Shown: positions 1 through 5,315 of the stretch, piece by piece
How positions within the stretch are numbered: position 1 is the stretch's first letter
Layout: every line of letters starts with the position of its first letter
Assembly: GCA_947591175.1 (NCBI GenBank)
Contig: CANQDB010000094.1
Location: forward strand, 1 to 5,315
Direction: 5' to 3'
Origin: an uncultured Bacilli bacterium
Lineage (GTDB): Bacteria > Bacillota_I > Bacilli_A > RF39 > UBA660
DNA length: 5,315 bases
The notes under the pieces: generated by a model
What the model saw: only the letters and a program-made list of their open reading frames with translations
The model's database searches: none
What the model was told of the DNA's origin: nothing
Translations under genes and position numbers: made by a program

Positions 1-1
1 A

Positions 2-676
2 ACAGGAGAAACTGGACCAATAGGACCAATTGGACCGACTGGTGAAACCGGAGCAACAGGACCTACAGGGGACCCTGGAACTGCTGCTACTATAACAATC
101 GGAACTGTTACTTCAGGAGATGCTCCTGCTGTAGAAAACGTAGGTACTCCAACTGATGCAATCCTTAACTTCACTTTACAACAAGGACCAACTGGAGAAG
201 CCGGACCACAAGGCGCAACAGGAGAGGCTGGACCAGAAGGACCAACAGGTCCTGCTAATGGACTAAATGCTTATGGCGGATTCTATTCTACAGCACCACA
301 AGATTTTGCTACTTCAACTGCTGCTCCAACTCAAGTAACACTAAGTACAGCCATGGATGAACTAGATGTCGATAGTACATCAACTCCAAACACAATAACA
401 ATTACTGAAGCAGGGGATTACGAAATTACTTATCACGTCAATGCTGAACTAGATAACGCTGGAGACTTAACGGCATTTGTTCGTAATGGTGGTACTACTA
501 TTCCAGGAACATCTCAAACCCTAACCTTTACTGCTAACGAAAGTGAATCCTTTAGTGGTAATGTCATCACAACTTTAGCCGTGGGAGATACGATTGATAT
601 TGCTTTAACATCTACTGTAGATAGTACGGATGGTACAGTAAATCAAGCATCTCTAGCAGTTAAAAAACTAAATTAG
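2..676 (+). CDS. Collagen-like surface/exosporium-type protein, C-terminal part (5' end outside window)
   Basis: The reading frame is open from the first full codon to TAG at 674-676, giving 224 visible residues; the true start is outside the window. Visible residues 1-27 and 62-87 are Gly-X-Y triplets (GET, GPI, GPT, GAT, GEA, GPQ), often with Thr in the Y position, as in bacterial collagens such as BclA. Residues 28-61 interrupt the triplets with a Thr/Val-rich segment containing TITIGTVTSGDAP and ILNFTLQQ, probably a small beta-structured spacer. Residues 88-224 begin with NAYGGFYSTAPQ, are rich in Thr, Ser, Asp and beta-strand-like stretches, have no Cys, and end in SLAVKKLN. This resembles the trimerising jelly-roll C-terminal domains of BclA-like proteins. 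No LPXTG anchor or C-terminal membrane segment is present. Role as a trimeric, glycosylated, surface-exposed filament protein is inferred. The downstream glycosyltransferase gene fits that. The in-frame ATG at 353 is internal to the C-terminal domain and is not the start. Confidence 0.9.
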   Translation, partial: TGETGPIGPIGPTGETGATGPTGDPGTAATITIGTVTSGDAPAVENVGTPTDAILNFTLQQGPTGEAGPQGATGEAGPEGPTGPANGLNAYGGFYSTAPQDFATSTAAPTQVTLSTAMDELDVDSTSTPNTITITEAGDYEITYHVNAELDNAGDLTAFVRNGGTTIPGTSQTLTFTANESESFSGNVITTLAVGDTIDIALTSTVDSTDGTVNQASLAVKKLN

Positions 677-680
677 AAAT

Positions 681-710
681 AGGGGCGATAAGCCTCTTTT
701 TTCTTTTTTT
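681..710 (+). terminator. Intrinsic terminator of the collagen-like gene
   Basis: AGGGGC at 681-686 pairs with GCCTCT at 692-697 over six base pairs (one G-T wobble) around the loop GATAA. A T-rich tract broken by one C runs from 697 to 710. It starts 4 bases after the stop codon. The stem is short, but the U-tract is long, so it is a plausible rho-independent terminator separating this gene from the glycosyltransferase gene. Confidence 0.75.
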
Positions 711-775
711 CTTTCTGAATAAATTTTCTAAAACAGGACATTTAAAATAAATCGCTTTTTTCACCTTTCATACGA

Positions 776-781
776 TATAAT
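776..781 (+). promoter_or_regulatory. Perfect -10 hexamer (TATAAT) close to the glycosyltransferase start
   Basis: TATAAT lies only 14 bases before the ATG at 796. No good -35 is seen at 16-18 bp upstream (for 17 bp the hexamer is CGCTTT), and there is no TGn extension. If used, transcription would begin around 787-789, inside the ribosome binding site at 784-790, giving a leader of about 8 bases. It may be fortuitous, in an A/T-rich stretch; the gene could instead use a promoter further upstream in 711-775. Confidence 0.35.
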
Positions 782-795
782 GCGAGGAGGAAAAT

Positions 796-1887
796 ATGCC
801 AAAAAGAAAAATATGTGTTTATGCTATTTGCAAAAACGAAGAAAAGTTCGTCGATCGCTTTGTCGAAAGTGCTAAGGAAGCCGATGCTATTTATGTCCTT
901 GATACTGGTTCTACGGACAACACTGTAAAACTTTTAAAAGAACGTGGAGTAAATGTCGAAAGTAAAAAAATCACACCTTGGCGTTTCGATGTAGCCCGTA
1001 ATCTTTCTTTAGAGATGGTACCAAAAGATGCCGATATATGTGTTTGCTTAGACTTAGACGAAGTTATTGAAAAAGGTTGGCGGAAAAAGTTAGAACAACT
1101 GTGGACCGATAAAACAACGCGTCTATCCTATAACTATAACTGGAGTTTAGATGAAAACAAGCGTCCTAAAGTAAACTTCTACATTCAAAAGATTCATTCG
1201 CGACAAGGCTATCATTGGACTCATCCCGTTCACGAAGTTTTAACTTGTGATTTACCTAACGAAGTAATAACAAGAACCGATGAAATAACGGTAAATCATT
1301 ATCCAGATGCTTCCAAATCGCGTAGTAGCTACTTACCTTTATTAGAACTATCAGTTAAAGAAGACCCCGAAGATGATCGTAACTTACACTATTTAGGAAG
1401 AGAATACATGTATTACCACCGTTGGAATGACTGTATTGATACTTTGATTAAACACTTATCTTGTAAAAATGCTACCTGGAAAGAGGAACGTAGTGCTTCC
1501 ATGCGTTTTATCGCTCGTAGTTACATTGCCTTAAAACGCTATGAAGAAGCCAAAATGTGGCTAGAGAAAGCCATCCAAGAGACACCGTATTTACGTGATC
1601 CTTATCTAGAAATGGCATTTTTATATAACACCTTAAAAGATTATCCTAAAGTGATTACCTATGTTGAGAAGGCTTTAAAAATAACGCATCATGAGAAAAT
1701 TTACATCAATGAAACTTTCAGCTGGGATAGCACCCCTTATGATTTACTTTCCGTCAGTTACTTTTATCTAGGTGATAAAACTAAGGCCCTTGAAAATGTT
1801 GAAAAGGCTCTTAGTCTAAATCCTAACGATCCTCGTCTTTTAGAAAACTGTAAACTAACAAAGAACTCTTTGAAAGAGACTCTGTAA
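796..1887 (+). CDS. Family 2 (GT-A) glycosyltransferase with C-terminal TPR-like repeats
   Basis: This 363-residue protein starts at ATG 796, five bases after a strong GAGGAGG site (784-790). The N-terminal domain (about 1-180) is a GT-A fold: the opening strand ICVYAICKNEE (6-16), the nucleotide-sugar loop LDTGSTD (35-41), the metal-binding DxD as DLD (86-88), and HPVHE (143-147) in the acceptor half. From about 195 to 345 there are helical TPR-like units, for example around 195-222, 235-263, 268-296 and 315-343, the last ending ALSLNPNDP. No signal peptide or membrane segment is seen, so it should act in the cytoplasm, transferring a sugar from an activated donor. The GT2-plus-TPR layout resembles protein-modifying enzymes, including the SunS type, in which the helical part engages a polypeptide acceptor. 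The neighbouring collagen-like protein is a natural candidate substrate (inference). Sugar donor and acceptor cannot be read from sequence. A general cell-wall or polysaccharide glycosyltransferase is the alternative. Confidence 0.9.
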   Translation: MPKRKICVYAICKNEEKFVDRFVESAKEADAIYVLDTGSTDNTVKLLKERGVNVESKKITPWRFDVARNLSLEMVPKDADICVCLDLDEVIEKGWRKKLEQLWTDKTTRLSYNYNWSLDENKRPKVNFYIQKIHSRQGYHWTHPVHEVLTCDLPNEVITRTDEITVNHYPDASKSRSSYLPLLELSVKEDPEDDRNLHYLGREYMYYHRWNDCIDTLIKHLSCKNATWKEERSASMRFIARSYIALKRYEEAKMWLEKAIQETPYLRDPYLEMAFLYNTLKDYPKVITYVEKALKITHHEKIYINETFSWDSTPYDLLSVSYFYLGDKTKALENVEKALSLNPNDPRLLENCKLTKNSLKETL

Positions 1888-1900
1888 AACGAGTCTTTTT
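1873..1900 (+). terminator. Intrinsic terminator overlapping the end of the glycosyltransferase gene
   Basis: AAAGAGACTC (1873-1882) pairs with GAGTCTTTTT (1891-1900) over ten positions with one G-T wobble. The eight-base loop contains the stop codon TAA (1885-1887). The left arm encodes the last residues of the protein. The T-tract is short (five T), so termination may be incomplete. It isolates the glycosyltransferase transcript from the pfl operon. Confidence 0.75.
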
Positions 1901-1949
1901 CAGTTGTCAACAAAGTGTATTTTCTCGTGTATAAAATTGTAAATAAGGG

Positions 1950-1977
1950 TTCAAAAATGTCAAACTAGTGCTATACT
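1950..1977 (+). promoter_or_regulatory. Candidate sigma-A-type promoter of the pfl operon
   Basis: TTCAAA (1950-1955; four of six to TTGACA), a 16-bp spacer and TATACT (1972-1977; five of six to TATAAT) precede pflB. The predicted start near 1984 gives a leader of about 53 bases with the GGGGAGG site at 2021-2027. It is the best promoter in the 149-base gap. No convincing FNR, Rex or CcpA operator was recognised, so redox control of this operon is not visible here. Confidence 0.5.
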
Positions 1978-2036
1978 AAAAATAAGGATAGGAGAAATCT
2001 TTCCGGAAAAAGAATAAAAAGGGGAGGCTAAGTGTA

Positions 2037-4262
2037 ATGGAAGCATGGGAATCATTTAACGAAGGAAATTGGACAACTTCTATCGATGTCCGTGATTTTA
2101 TCCTCAAGAATTATCATATTTACGAAGGAGATGAATCTTTTTTATCGGGTACTACCGAAAGGACTAAAAAAGTTTGGGAAAGATGTAGTACCTTATTAAA
2201 AGAAGAACTTAAAAAAGGAGTTTTAGATATCGATACTGTCCATATGTCTGGAATAAATGCTTTTGATCCAGGCTATATCGATAAAGATAATGAGGTAATC
2301 GTAGGTCTTCAAACAGACGAACCACTAAAACGGATGGTAAATCCTTATGGTGGTATTAGAATGGTTTATAATTCCCTCGATGCCTATGGTTATAAACTAG
2401 ACCCAACGGTCGATAAATATTTTAATGAATTTAGAAAAACTCACAATCAAGGAGTATTCGATGCTTATACACCTGAAATGCGTCTTGCCAGGCACGTTGG
2501 ACTTTTAACAGGACTACCTGACGCTTATGGAAGAGGAAGAATTATCGGTGACTATCGCCGTATTGCTCTATATGGTACTGCCTTCTTAAAAGAACAAAAA
2601 CAAAAGGACTTAGAAGCAATTCGAGGAACTATGACCGAAGAAGTCATTAGACAAAGAGAAGAATTATCAGAGCAAATTAGAGCCCTCGATGAAATCAAGG
2701 AGATGGCGTCAAGTTATGGATACGACATAAGTGTACCGGCGACTAATGCGAAAGAGGCGGTGCAATGGACTTATTTTGGCTACCTTGCTGCCGTCAAAGA
2801 AAATAATGGGGCCGCTATGAGTTTAGGAAGAACTTCGACCTTCTTAGATATCTATATTGAAAGAGATTTGCAAAGAGGAGTTCTAACTGAAGCCGAAGCC
2901 CAAGAATTAATCGACCAATTTGTTATAAAATTAAGAATTATGCGTCATTTACGTACTCCAGAGTACGACCAATTATTTTCAGGCGACCCAACTTGGGTTA
3001 CCGAGTCGATTGGTGGAGTGACGGAAGAAGGTATTCCACTAGTAACGAAGAATTCTTATCGGATGCTACATACTTTAACGAACTTAAATCCAGCACCTGA
3101 ACCTAACATGACGGTTTTGTGGAGTAATAAACTTCCTGAAAACTTTAAGAAGTACTGTGCTAAGATGAGTATTGCAACCGACGCCATTCAGTACGAAAAC
3201 GACGACTTAATGCGACCTATCTTTGGCGACGATTATGCTATCGCTTGCTGTGTTTCGGCTATGAAAGTCGGCAAACAAATGCAGTACTTTGGGGCCCGTT
3301 GTAATTTGGCTAAGGCTCTTCTTTATGCCATTAATGCTGGATACGATGAAATGGAAAAGACCAAAGTCTTAGAGGGAATTGAACCACTAAATGATGAAGT
3401 CTTGGACTACGAAAAAGTCAAAGCCTCATACGATAAAGTCTTAGAACATGTTGTAGAACTCTATGTTAATACTATGAATATTATCCATTACATGCACGAT
3501 AAATACGCTTACGAACGTGGCCAAATGGCTTTGCACGATACGAATGTCGAACGCTTGATGGCTTTTGGTGTTGCAGGTCTTTCAGTTGTCGCCGATAGTT
3601 TGTCGGCAATTAAATATGCTCAAGTTAAACCAATAAGAGATGAAAATGGCATTACCGTAGATTTCCAAATAACAGGAGACTTCCCTAAATACGGAAACGA
3701 TGATGACCGTGTCGATTCACTTGCCACAGGCGTCTTAGAGAAATTCTATAGTGAACTTAAAAAACATGAAATATATCGTGGTGGTATCCCAACTCTATCA
3801 GTCTTAACGATTACTTCCAATGTCGTCTATGGTGAAAAGACAGGAGCAACCCCTGATGGCAGAAGTGCTCATGTACCTTTTGCTCCAGGCGCTAACCCAA
3901 TGCACGGAAGAGATGAAAATGGGGCTCTTGCTAGCCTCAACTCCGTCGCTAAAATAAATTATCAAGATTGTTGCCGTGATGGCGTTTCAAATACTTTCTC
4001 GATTATTCCACCAGCCTTAGGCCAAAATAGAGATGATCAAATCAAAAACTTAGTCTCAATTCTAGACGGTTACTTTGCCCAAGGAGCCCACCACTTAAAT
4101 GTTAACGTTCTTCATAGAGAAACCTTAATCGACGCTATGGAAAACCCTGATAAATACCCACTTTTAACTATTCGTGTTTCCGGTTATGCCGTTCGCTTTA
4201 ACCGACTCACCAGAAAGCAACAGGAAGAAGTTATTGCTAGAACCTTCCACGAGAAATTGTAA
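2037..4262 (+). CDS. pflB: Formate C-acetyltransferase (pyruvate formate-lyase), glycyl radical enzyme
   Basis: This 741-residue protein converts pyruvate and CoA to acetyl-CoA and formate in anaerobic fermentation; it acts in the cytoplasm, as a homodimer in characterised family members. ATG 2037 follows GGGGAGG (2021-2027) with a nine-base gap, and the N-terminus (AWESFNEGNW, VRDFILKNY, YEGDESFL) lines up with E. coli PflB with a few residues fewer at the start. The length is near the usual 740-760. The adjacent catalytic cysteines are C404-C405 in IACCVSAM, equivalent to C418-C419 of E. coli. The glycyl radical site is RVSGYAVRF near the C-terminus, with G716 equivalent to G734. Other family landmarks are present: YTPEMRLAR, GLPDAYGRGRIIGDYRR, RTSTFLD, PEPNMTVLW, QYENDDLMRP, FGARCNLAKALLYAIN, NIIHYMHDKYAYE, and TPDGR in the C-terminal part. 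No frameshift or lost catalytic residue was found. It is PflB proper rather than a diol dehydratase or choline lyase relative. It is coupled to pflA, which encodes its activase. Confidence 0.98.
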   Translation: MEAWESFNEGNWTTSIDVRDFILKNYHIYEGDESFLSGTTERTKKVWERCSTLLKEELKKGVLDIDTVHMSGINAFDPGYIDKDNEVIVGLQTDEPLKRMVNPYGGIRMVYNSLDAYGYKLDPTVDKYFNEFRKTHNQGVFDAYTPEMRLARHVGLLTGLPDAYGRGRIIGDYRRIALYGTAFLKEQKQKDLEAIRGTMTEEVIRQREELSEQIRALDEIKEMASSYGYDISVPATNAKEAVQWTYFGYLAAVKENNGAAMSLGRTSTFLDIYIERDLQRGVLTEAEAQELIDQFVIKLRIMRHLRTPEYDQLFSGDPTWVTESIGGVTEEGIPLVTKNSYRMLHTLTNLNPAPEPNMTVLWSNKLPENFKKYCAKMSIATDAIQYENDDLMRPIFGDDYAIACCVSAMKVGKQMQYFGARCNLAKALLYAINAGYDEMEKTKVLEGIEPLNDEVLDYEKVKASYDKVLEHVVELYVNTMNIIHYMHDKYAYERGQMALHDTNVERLMAFGVAGLSVVADSLSAIKYAQVKPIRDENGITVDFQITGDFPKYGNDDDRVDSLATGVLEKFYSELKKHEIYRGGIPTLSVLTITSNVVYGEKTGATPDGRSAHVPFAPGANPMHGRDENGALASLNSVAKINYQDCCRDGVSNTFSIIPPALGQNRDDQIKNLVSILDGYFAQGAHHLNVNVLHRETLIDAMENPDKYPLLTIRVSGYAVRFNRLTRKQQEEVIARTFHEKL

Positions 4263-4263
4263 T

Positions 4264-4977
4264 ATGCTAGGTAGTGTAGATTCAATCGAAAGTATGGGCT
4301 TAGTCGATGGCCCAGGTATTAGAACAGTCGTCTTCTTAACTGGCTGCAAACTTCGTTGTAAATATTGTCACAATCCTGAAATGTGGGTGAAAGGAGAAGA
4401 CAATATGGAAGTAGAAGAACTAGTTAAAAAGATCTTACGTTTTAAACCGTACTATGGTAAAGAAGGGGGAGTTACCTTTTCCGGTGGTGAACCATTAATG
4501 CAACCAGATTTTTTACTAGCCGTTTGTAAACGTCTAAAAGAAGAAGGCATTAATGTTGCCCTGGATACAGCAGGAGTTGGCTTAGGTAACTACGAAGAAC
4601 TATTAAACTATGTCGATTTAGTTATCCTAGATATCAAACATGTCACAAGACAGGGTTACCTAGATTTAACAGGTCACGAGATAAACGACAGTCTATCGTT
4701 CATTCAAACGGCTAACAAGATGCATAAACCATATTGGATAAGACAAGTAGTAGTTCCAGGTGTTACCGATAGTGAAACTTATATTAAATACTTAAAACAG
4801 TTTTTAAAACAACTTCCTAACATTGAAAAGATAGACTTTATCCCTTATCACAAATTAGGAAGTGAAAAGTACGATCGGATGGGGTTGGAAAATCCTTATC
4901 GCGATAAAGAAGCGATGGATATCGATGCTTGTAATCGCCTCTACGAACAGTTTTTAACTTTGGAATGGTTTTCTTGA
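4264..4977 (+). CDS. pflA: Pyruvate formate-lyase activating enzyme (radical SAM)
   Basis: This 237-residue protein uses S-adenosylmethionine and a [4Fe-4S] cluster to abstract a hydrogen from the PflB glycine (G716 here), creating the catalytic glycyl radical. The cluster motif CX3CX2C is C28, C32 and C35 in GCKLRCKYCHNPE. SGGE at 73-76 is the usual SAM-binding motif. Further family marks are VDGPGIR (14-20), LDTAG (100-104), LDIK (122-125), WIRQVVVPG (158-166) and PYHKLG (194-199). The ATG at 4264 is chosen because the protein then begins like E. coli PflA, a few residues before SIES and VDGPGIR. The frame is open upstream to 4174, but that would add 30 residues read out of frame through the pflB end. 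One base separates the pflB stop from this start and the upstream site is weak (GAGAAA at 4251-4256), so translational coupling is likely. It ends at TGA 4975-4977, at the expected family length. Confidence 0.97.
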   Translation: MLGSVDSIESMGLVDGPGIRTVVFLTGCKLRCKYCHNPEMWVKGEDNMEVEELVKKILRFKPYYGKEGGVTFSGGEPLMQPDFLLAVCKRLKEEGINVALDTAGVGLGNYEELLNYVDLVILDIKHVTRQGYLDLTGHEINDSLSFIQTANKMHKPYWIRQVVVPGVTDSETYIKYLKQFLKQLPNIEKIDFIPYHKLGSEKYDRMGLENPYRDKEAMDIDACNRLYEQFLTLEWFS

Positions 4978-5043
4978 ACTATTCTTTTTGTGTTCATTAT
5001 GTTAAAAAAAAATTTAAAAAACTTGTAATTTTAAAAATTCTAA
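4978..5043. other. A/T-rich spacer downstream of pflA
   Basis: Mostly A and T homopolymer runs with no reading frame or recognisable site, apart from the left extension of the inverted repeat, which begins at 5026. Confidence 0.6.
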
Positions 5044-5131
5044 AAAAATTCCCCTAGGAGAAATTTCAAAATTCACCTAGAGGAATTTTTAATTTTGTTT
5101 TAAATTTCTCCTAAGGGAATTCTTAAAATTA
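5026..5131. repeat. Long imperfect inverted repeat with three copies of a CCTAGG-centred element
   Basis: Copy 1 (5047-5066), copy 2 (about 5068-5087) and copy 3 (5102-5121) share a degenerate 20-base unit. Copies 2 and 3 are inverted relative to copy 1. Copy 1 matches the inverse of copy 3 at 19 of 20 positions and the inverse of copy 2 at 17 of 20. The copy 1/copy 3 match extends outward: 5026-5040 pairs with 5117-5131 with one mismatch, if the 11 bases 5041-5051 in the left arm are treated as an insertion. Two mutually exclusive hairpins are therefore possible, 1 with 2 or 1 with 3. Each unit is also partly palindromic. It could be a duplicated terminator, a decayed miniature mobile element or clustered operator sites. 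Confidence 0.65.
5044..5097 (+). terminator. Strong, probably bidirectional terminator after the pfl operon
   Basis: The 23-base arm 5044-5066 is the imperfect inverse of 5068-5090, with one C between. Counting from the outside, mismatches fall at positions 10, 16 and 20, and the innermost bases must form the loop. The outer pairing is AAAAATTCC with GGAATTTTT. On the + strand the right arm ends in five T, followed by AATTTTG. On the - strand the mirrored arm also ends in a T-run (complement of 5042-5048). It should stop the pfl transcript and any antisense transcription. The third copy of the element downstream can compete for the left arm. Confidence 0.75.
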
Positions 5132-5136
5132 GCGAT

Positions 5137-5165
5137 TTGATAATATTTTTTACTTGTGTTAGAGT
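5137..5165 (+). promoter_or_regulatory. Candidate extended -10 promoter for the last gene
   Basis: TTGATA (5137-5142; five of six to TTGACA), a 17-bp spacer and TAGAGT (5160-5165; four of six to TATAAT) are preceded by TGT (5157-5159), the extended -10 signature. Transcription would start near 5172, at the top of the hairpin described next. An alternative, GATAAT or TAATAT at 5139-5146, has a poorer -35 and would start about 20 bases earlier, keeping the whole hairpin in the RNA. Confidence 0.45.
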
Positions 5166-5184
5166 ACCTCCTCGAAAGGAGGTG
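5165..5184 (+). promoter_or_regulatory. Ribosome-binding-site-sequestering hairpin
   Basis: ACCTCCT (5166-5172) is the exact inverse complement of AGGAGGT (5177-5183), with the four-base loop CGAA; T5165 and G5184 can add a wobble pair. The right arm is the complete Shine-Dalgarno sequence for the ATG at 5189, five bases downstream. In an RNA that contains both arms, the ribosome binding site would be masked. As DNA, the dyad also overlaps the predicted transcription start and could be a repressor site. Confidence 0.75.
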
Positions 5185-5188
5185 AAAC

Positions 5189-5315
5189 ATGTATTTTCCA
5201 TTTAAAACTAAAGAAGAAAGGGACATTTATATTAAGGGAGTTTATGAAGGTAAACAAGTAGTATTTGGTATTCGTGATGTCTGTTTTAAGAGCATTATGT
5301 CAAAGTGTGAAAGTT
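5189..5315 (+). CDS. Unrecognised protein, N-terminal fragment (3' end outside window)
   Basis: A reading frame opens at ATG 5189 after a near-perfect AAAGGAGGTG site and stays open for 42 codons to the window end. It starts MYFPFKTKEERDIYIKG. The visible part is charged, with no signal peptide or membrane segment, and contains two cysteines (near residues 34 and 40) in a VCFKSIMSKC stretch. I do not recognise a family. The strong start signal and uninterrupted frame support a real gene. It lies beyond the pfl terminator, so it is probably transcribed separately, and its translation may be controlled by the hairpin over its ribosome binding site. Confidence 0.65.
   Translation, partial: MYFPFKTKEERDIYIKGVYEGKQVVFGIRDVCFKSIMSKCES

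Noticed and set aside
353..676. Separate 107-residue protein starting at ATG 353
   Set aside because: The same frame is open to the left edge and encodes collagen triplets and the beginning of the same C-terminal domain; the ATG is internal and lacks a ribosome binding site.
1915..1932. Direct repeat GTGTAT spaced by 12 bases upstream of the pflB promoter
   Set aside because: Only six bases each in A/T-rich DNA; insufficient to propose a regulator site.
1937..1956. Rex-like redox operator before pflB
   Set aside because: TTGTAAA is a fair half-site, but the opposite half (TTCAAAA) has a mismatch and the spacing is 20 rather than 18 bases; too weak to call.
2000..2009. TTTCCGGAAA palindrome in the pflB leader
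   Set aside because: A perfect 10-base palindrome, but short, with no loop and no second copy; it could be chance.
4174..4263. Longer pflA starting at 4174
   Set aside because: The extra 30 residues overlap the conserved glycyl radical region of pflB in another frame and do not resemble PflA; the family start matches ATG 4264.
4164..4349. Minus-strand 61-residue reading frame
   Set aside because: It lies opposite the conserved pflB end and pflA start, with no family resemblance.
4975..4977. TGA read as tryptophan (Mycoplasma-type code)
   Set aside because: All tryptophans seen are TGG, and stopping at this TGA gives the expected PflA length; read-through would add only a low-complexity Lys/Leu-rich tail.
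5047..5121. Short CRISPR array
   Set aside because: Three degenerate copies in mixed orientation with 1- and 14-base gaps do not form a repeat-spacer array.

Overview
The window comes from a low-GC, Gram-positive-type bacterium, most likely a member of the Bacillota (Bacilli or Erysipelotrichia-like). The signs are A/T-rich intergenic DNA, strong AGGAGG-type ribosome binding sites, intrinsic terminators with T-tracts, a BclA-like collagen-repeat surface protein and an anaerobic pyruvate formate-lyase system. Tryptophan is written TGG throughout and TGA ends pflA, so the standard bacterial code applies. The genus cannot be fixed from this sequence.

Layout, all genes on the + strand: (1) 2-676 is the 3' end of a collagen-like protein gene with Gly-X-Thr-rich triplets, a non-collagenous spacer and a beta-rich C-terminal domain. 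An intrinsic terminator follows. (2) 796-1887 encodes a family 2 (GT-A) glycosyltransferase with C-terminal TPR-like repeats. Its terminator stem includes the last codons and its loop holds the stop codon. (3) 2037-4262 (pflB) and 4264-4977 (pflA) form a tight two-gene operon for pyruvate formate-lyase and its radical-SAM activating enzyme. They have their own putative promoter and are followed by a strong hairpin, probably a bidirectional terminator. (4) 4978-5188 is a structured A/T-rich intergenic region with three degenerate copies of a CCTAGG-centred element. (5) 5189 to the window end is the start of an unrecognised gene whose Shine-Dalgarno sequence lies inside a perfect 7-bp hairpin.

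Two functional themes appear. The collagen-like protein and the glycosyltransferase probably belong together: threonine-rich bacterial collagen repeats are typical O-glycosylation targets, and the adjacent enzyme has a TPR module suited to binding a protein acceptor. The pfl operon supplies anaerobic conversion of pyruvate to acetyl-CoA and formate. The least conventional part is the right end. There a long inverted repeat with alternative pairings precedes a gene whose ribosome binding site would be hidden in read-through transcripts but may be exposed in transcripts from a candidate local extended -10 promoter. This is an inference from sequence only. I see no clear evidence for a completely new multigene system in this window.
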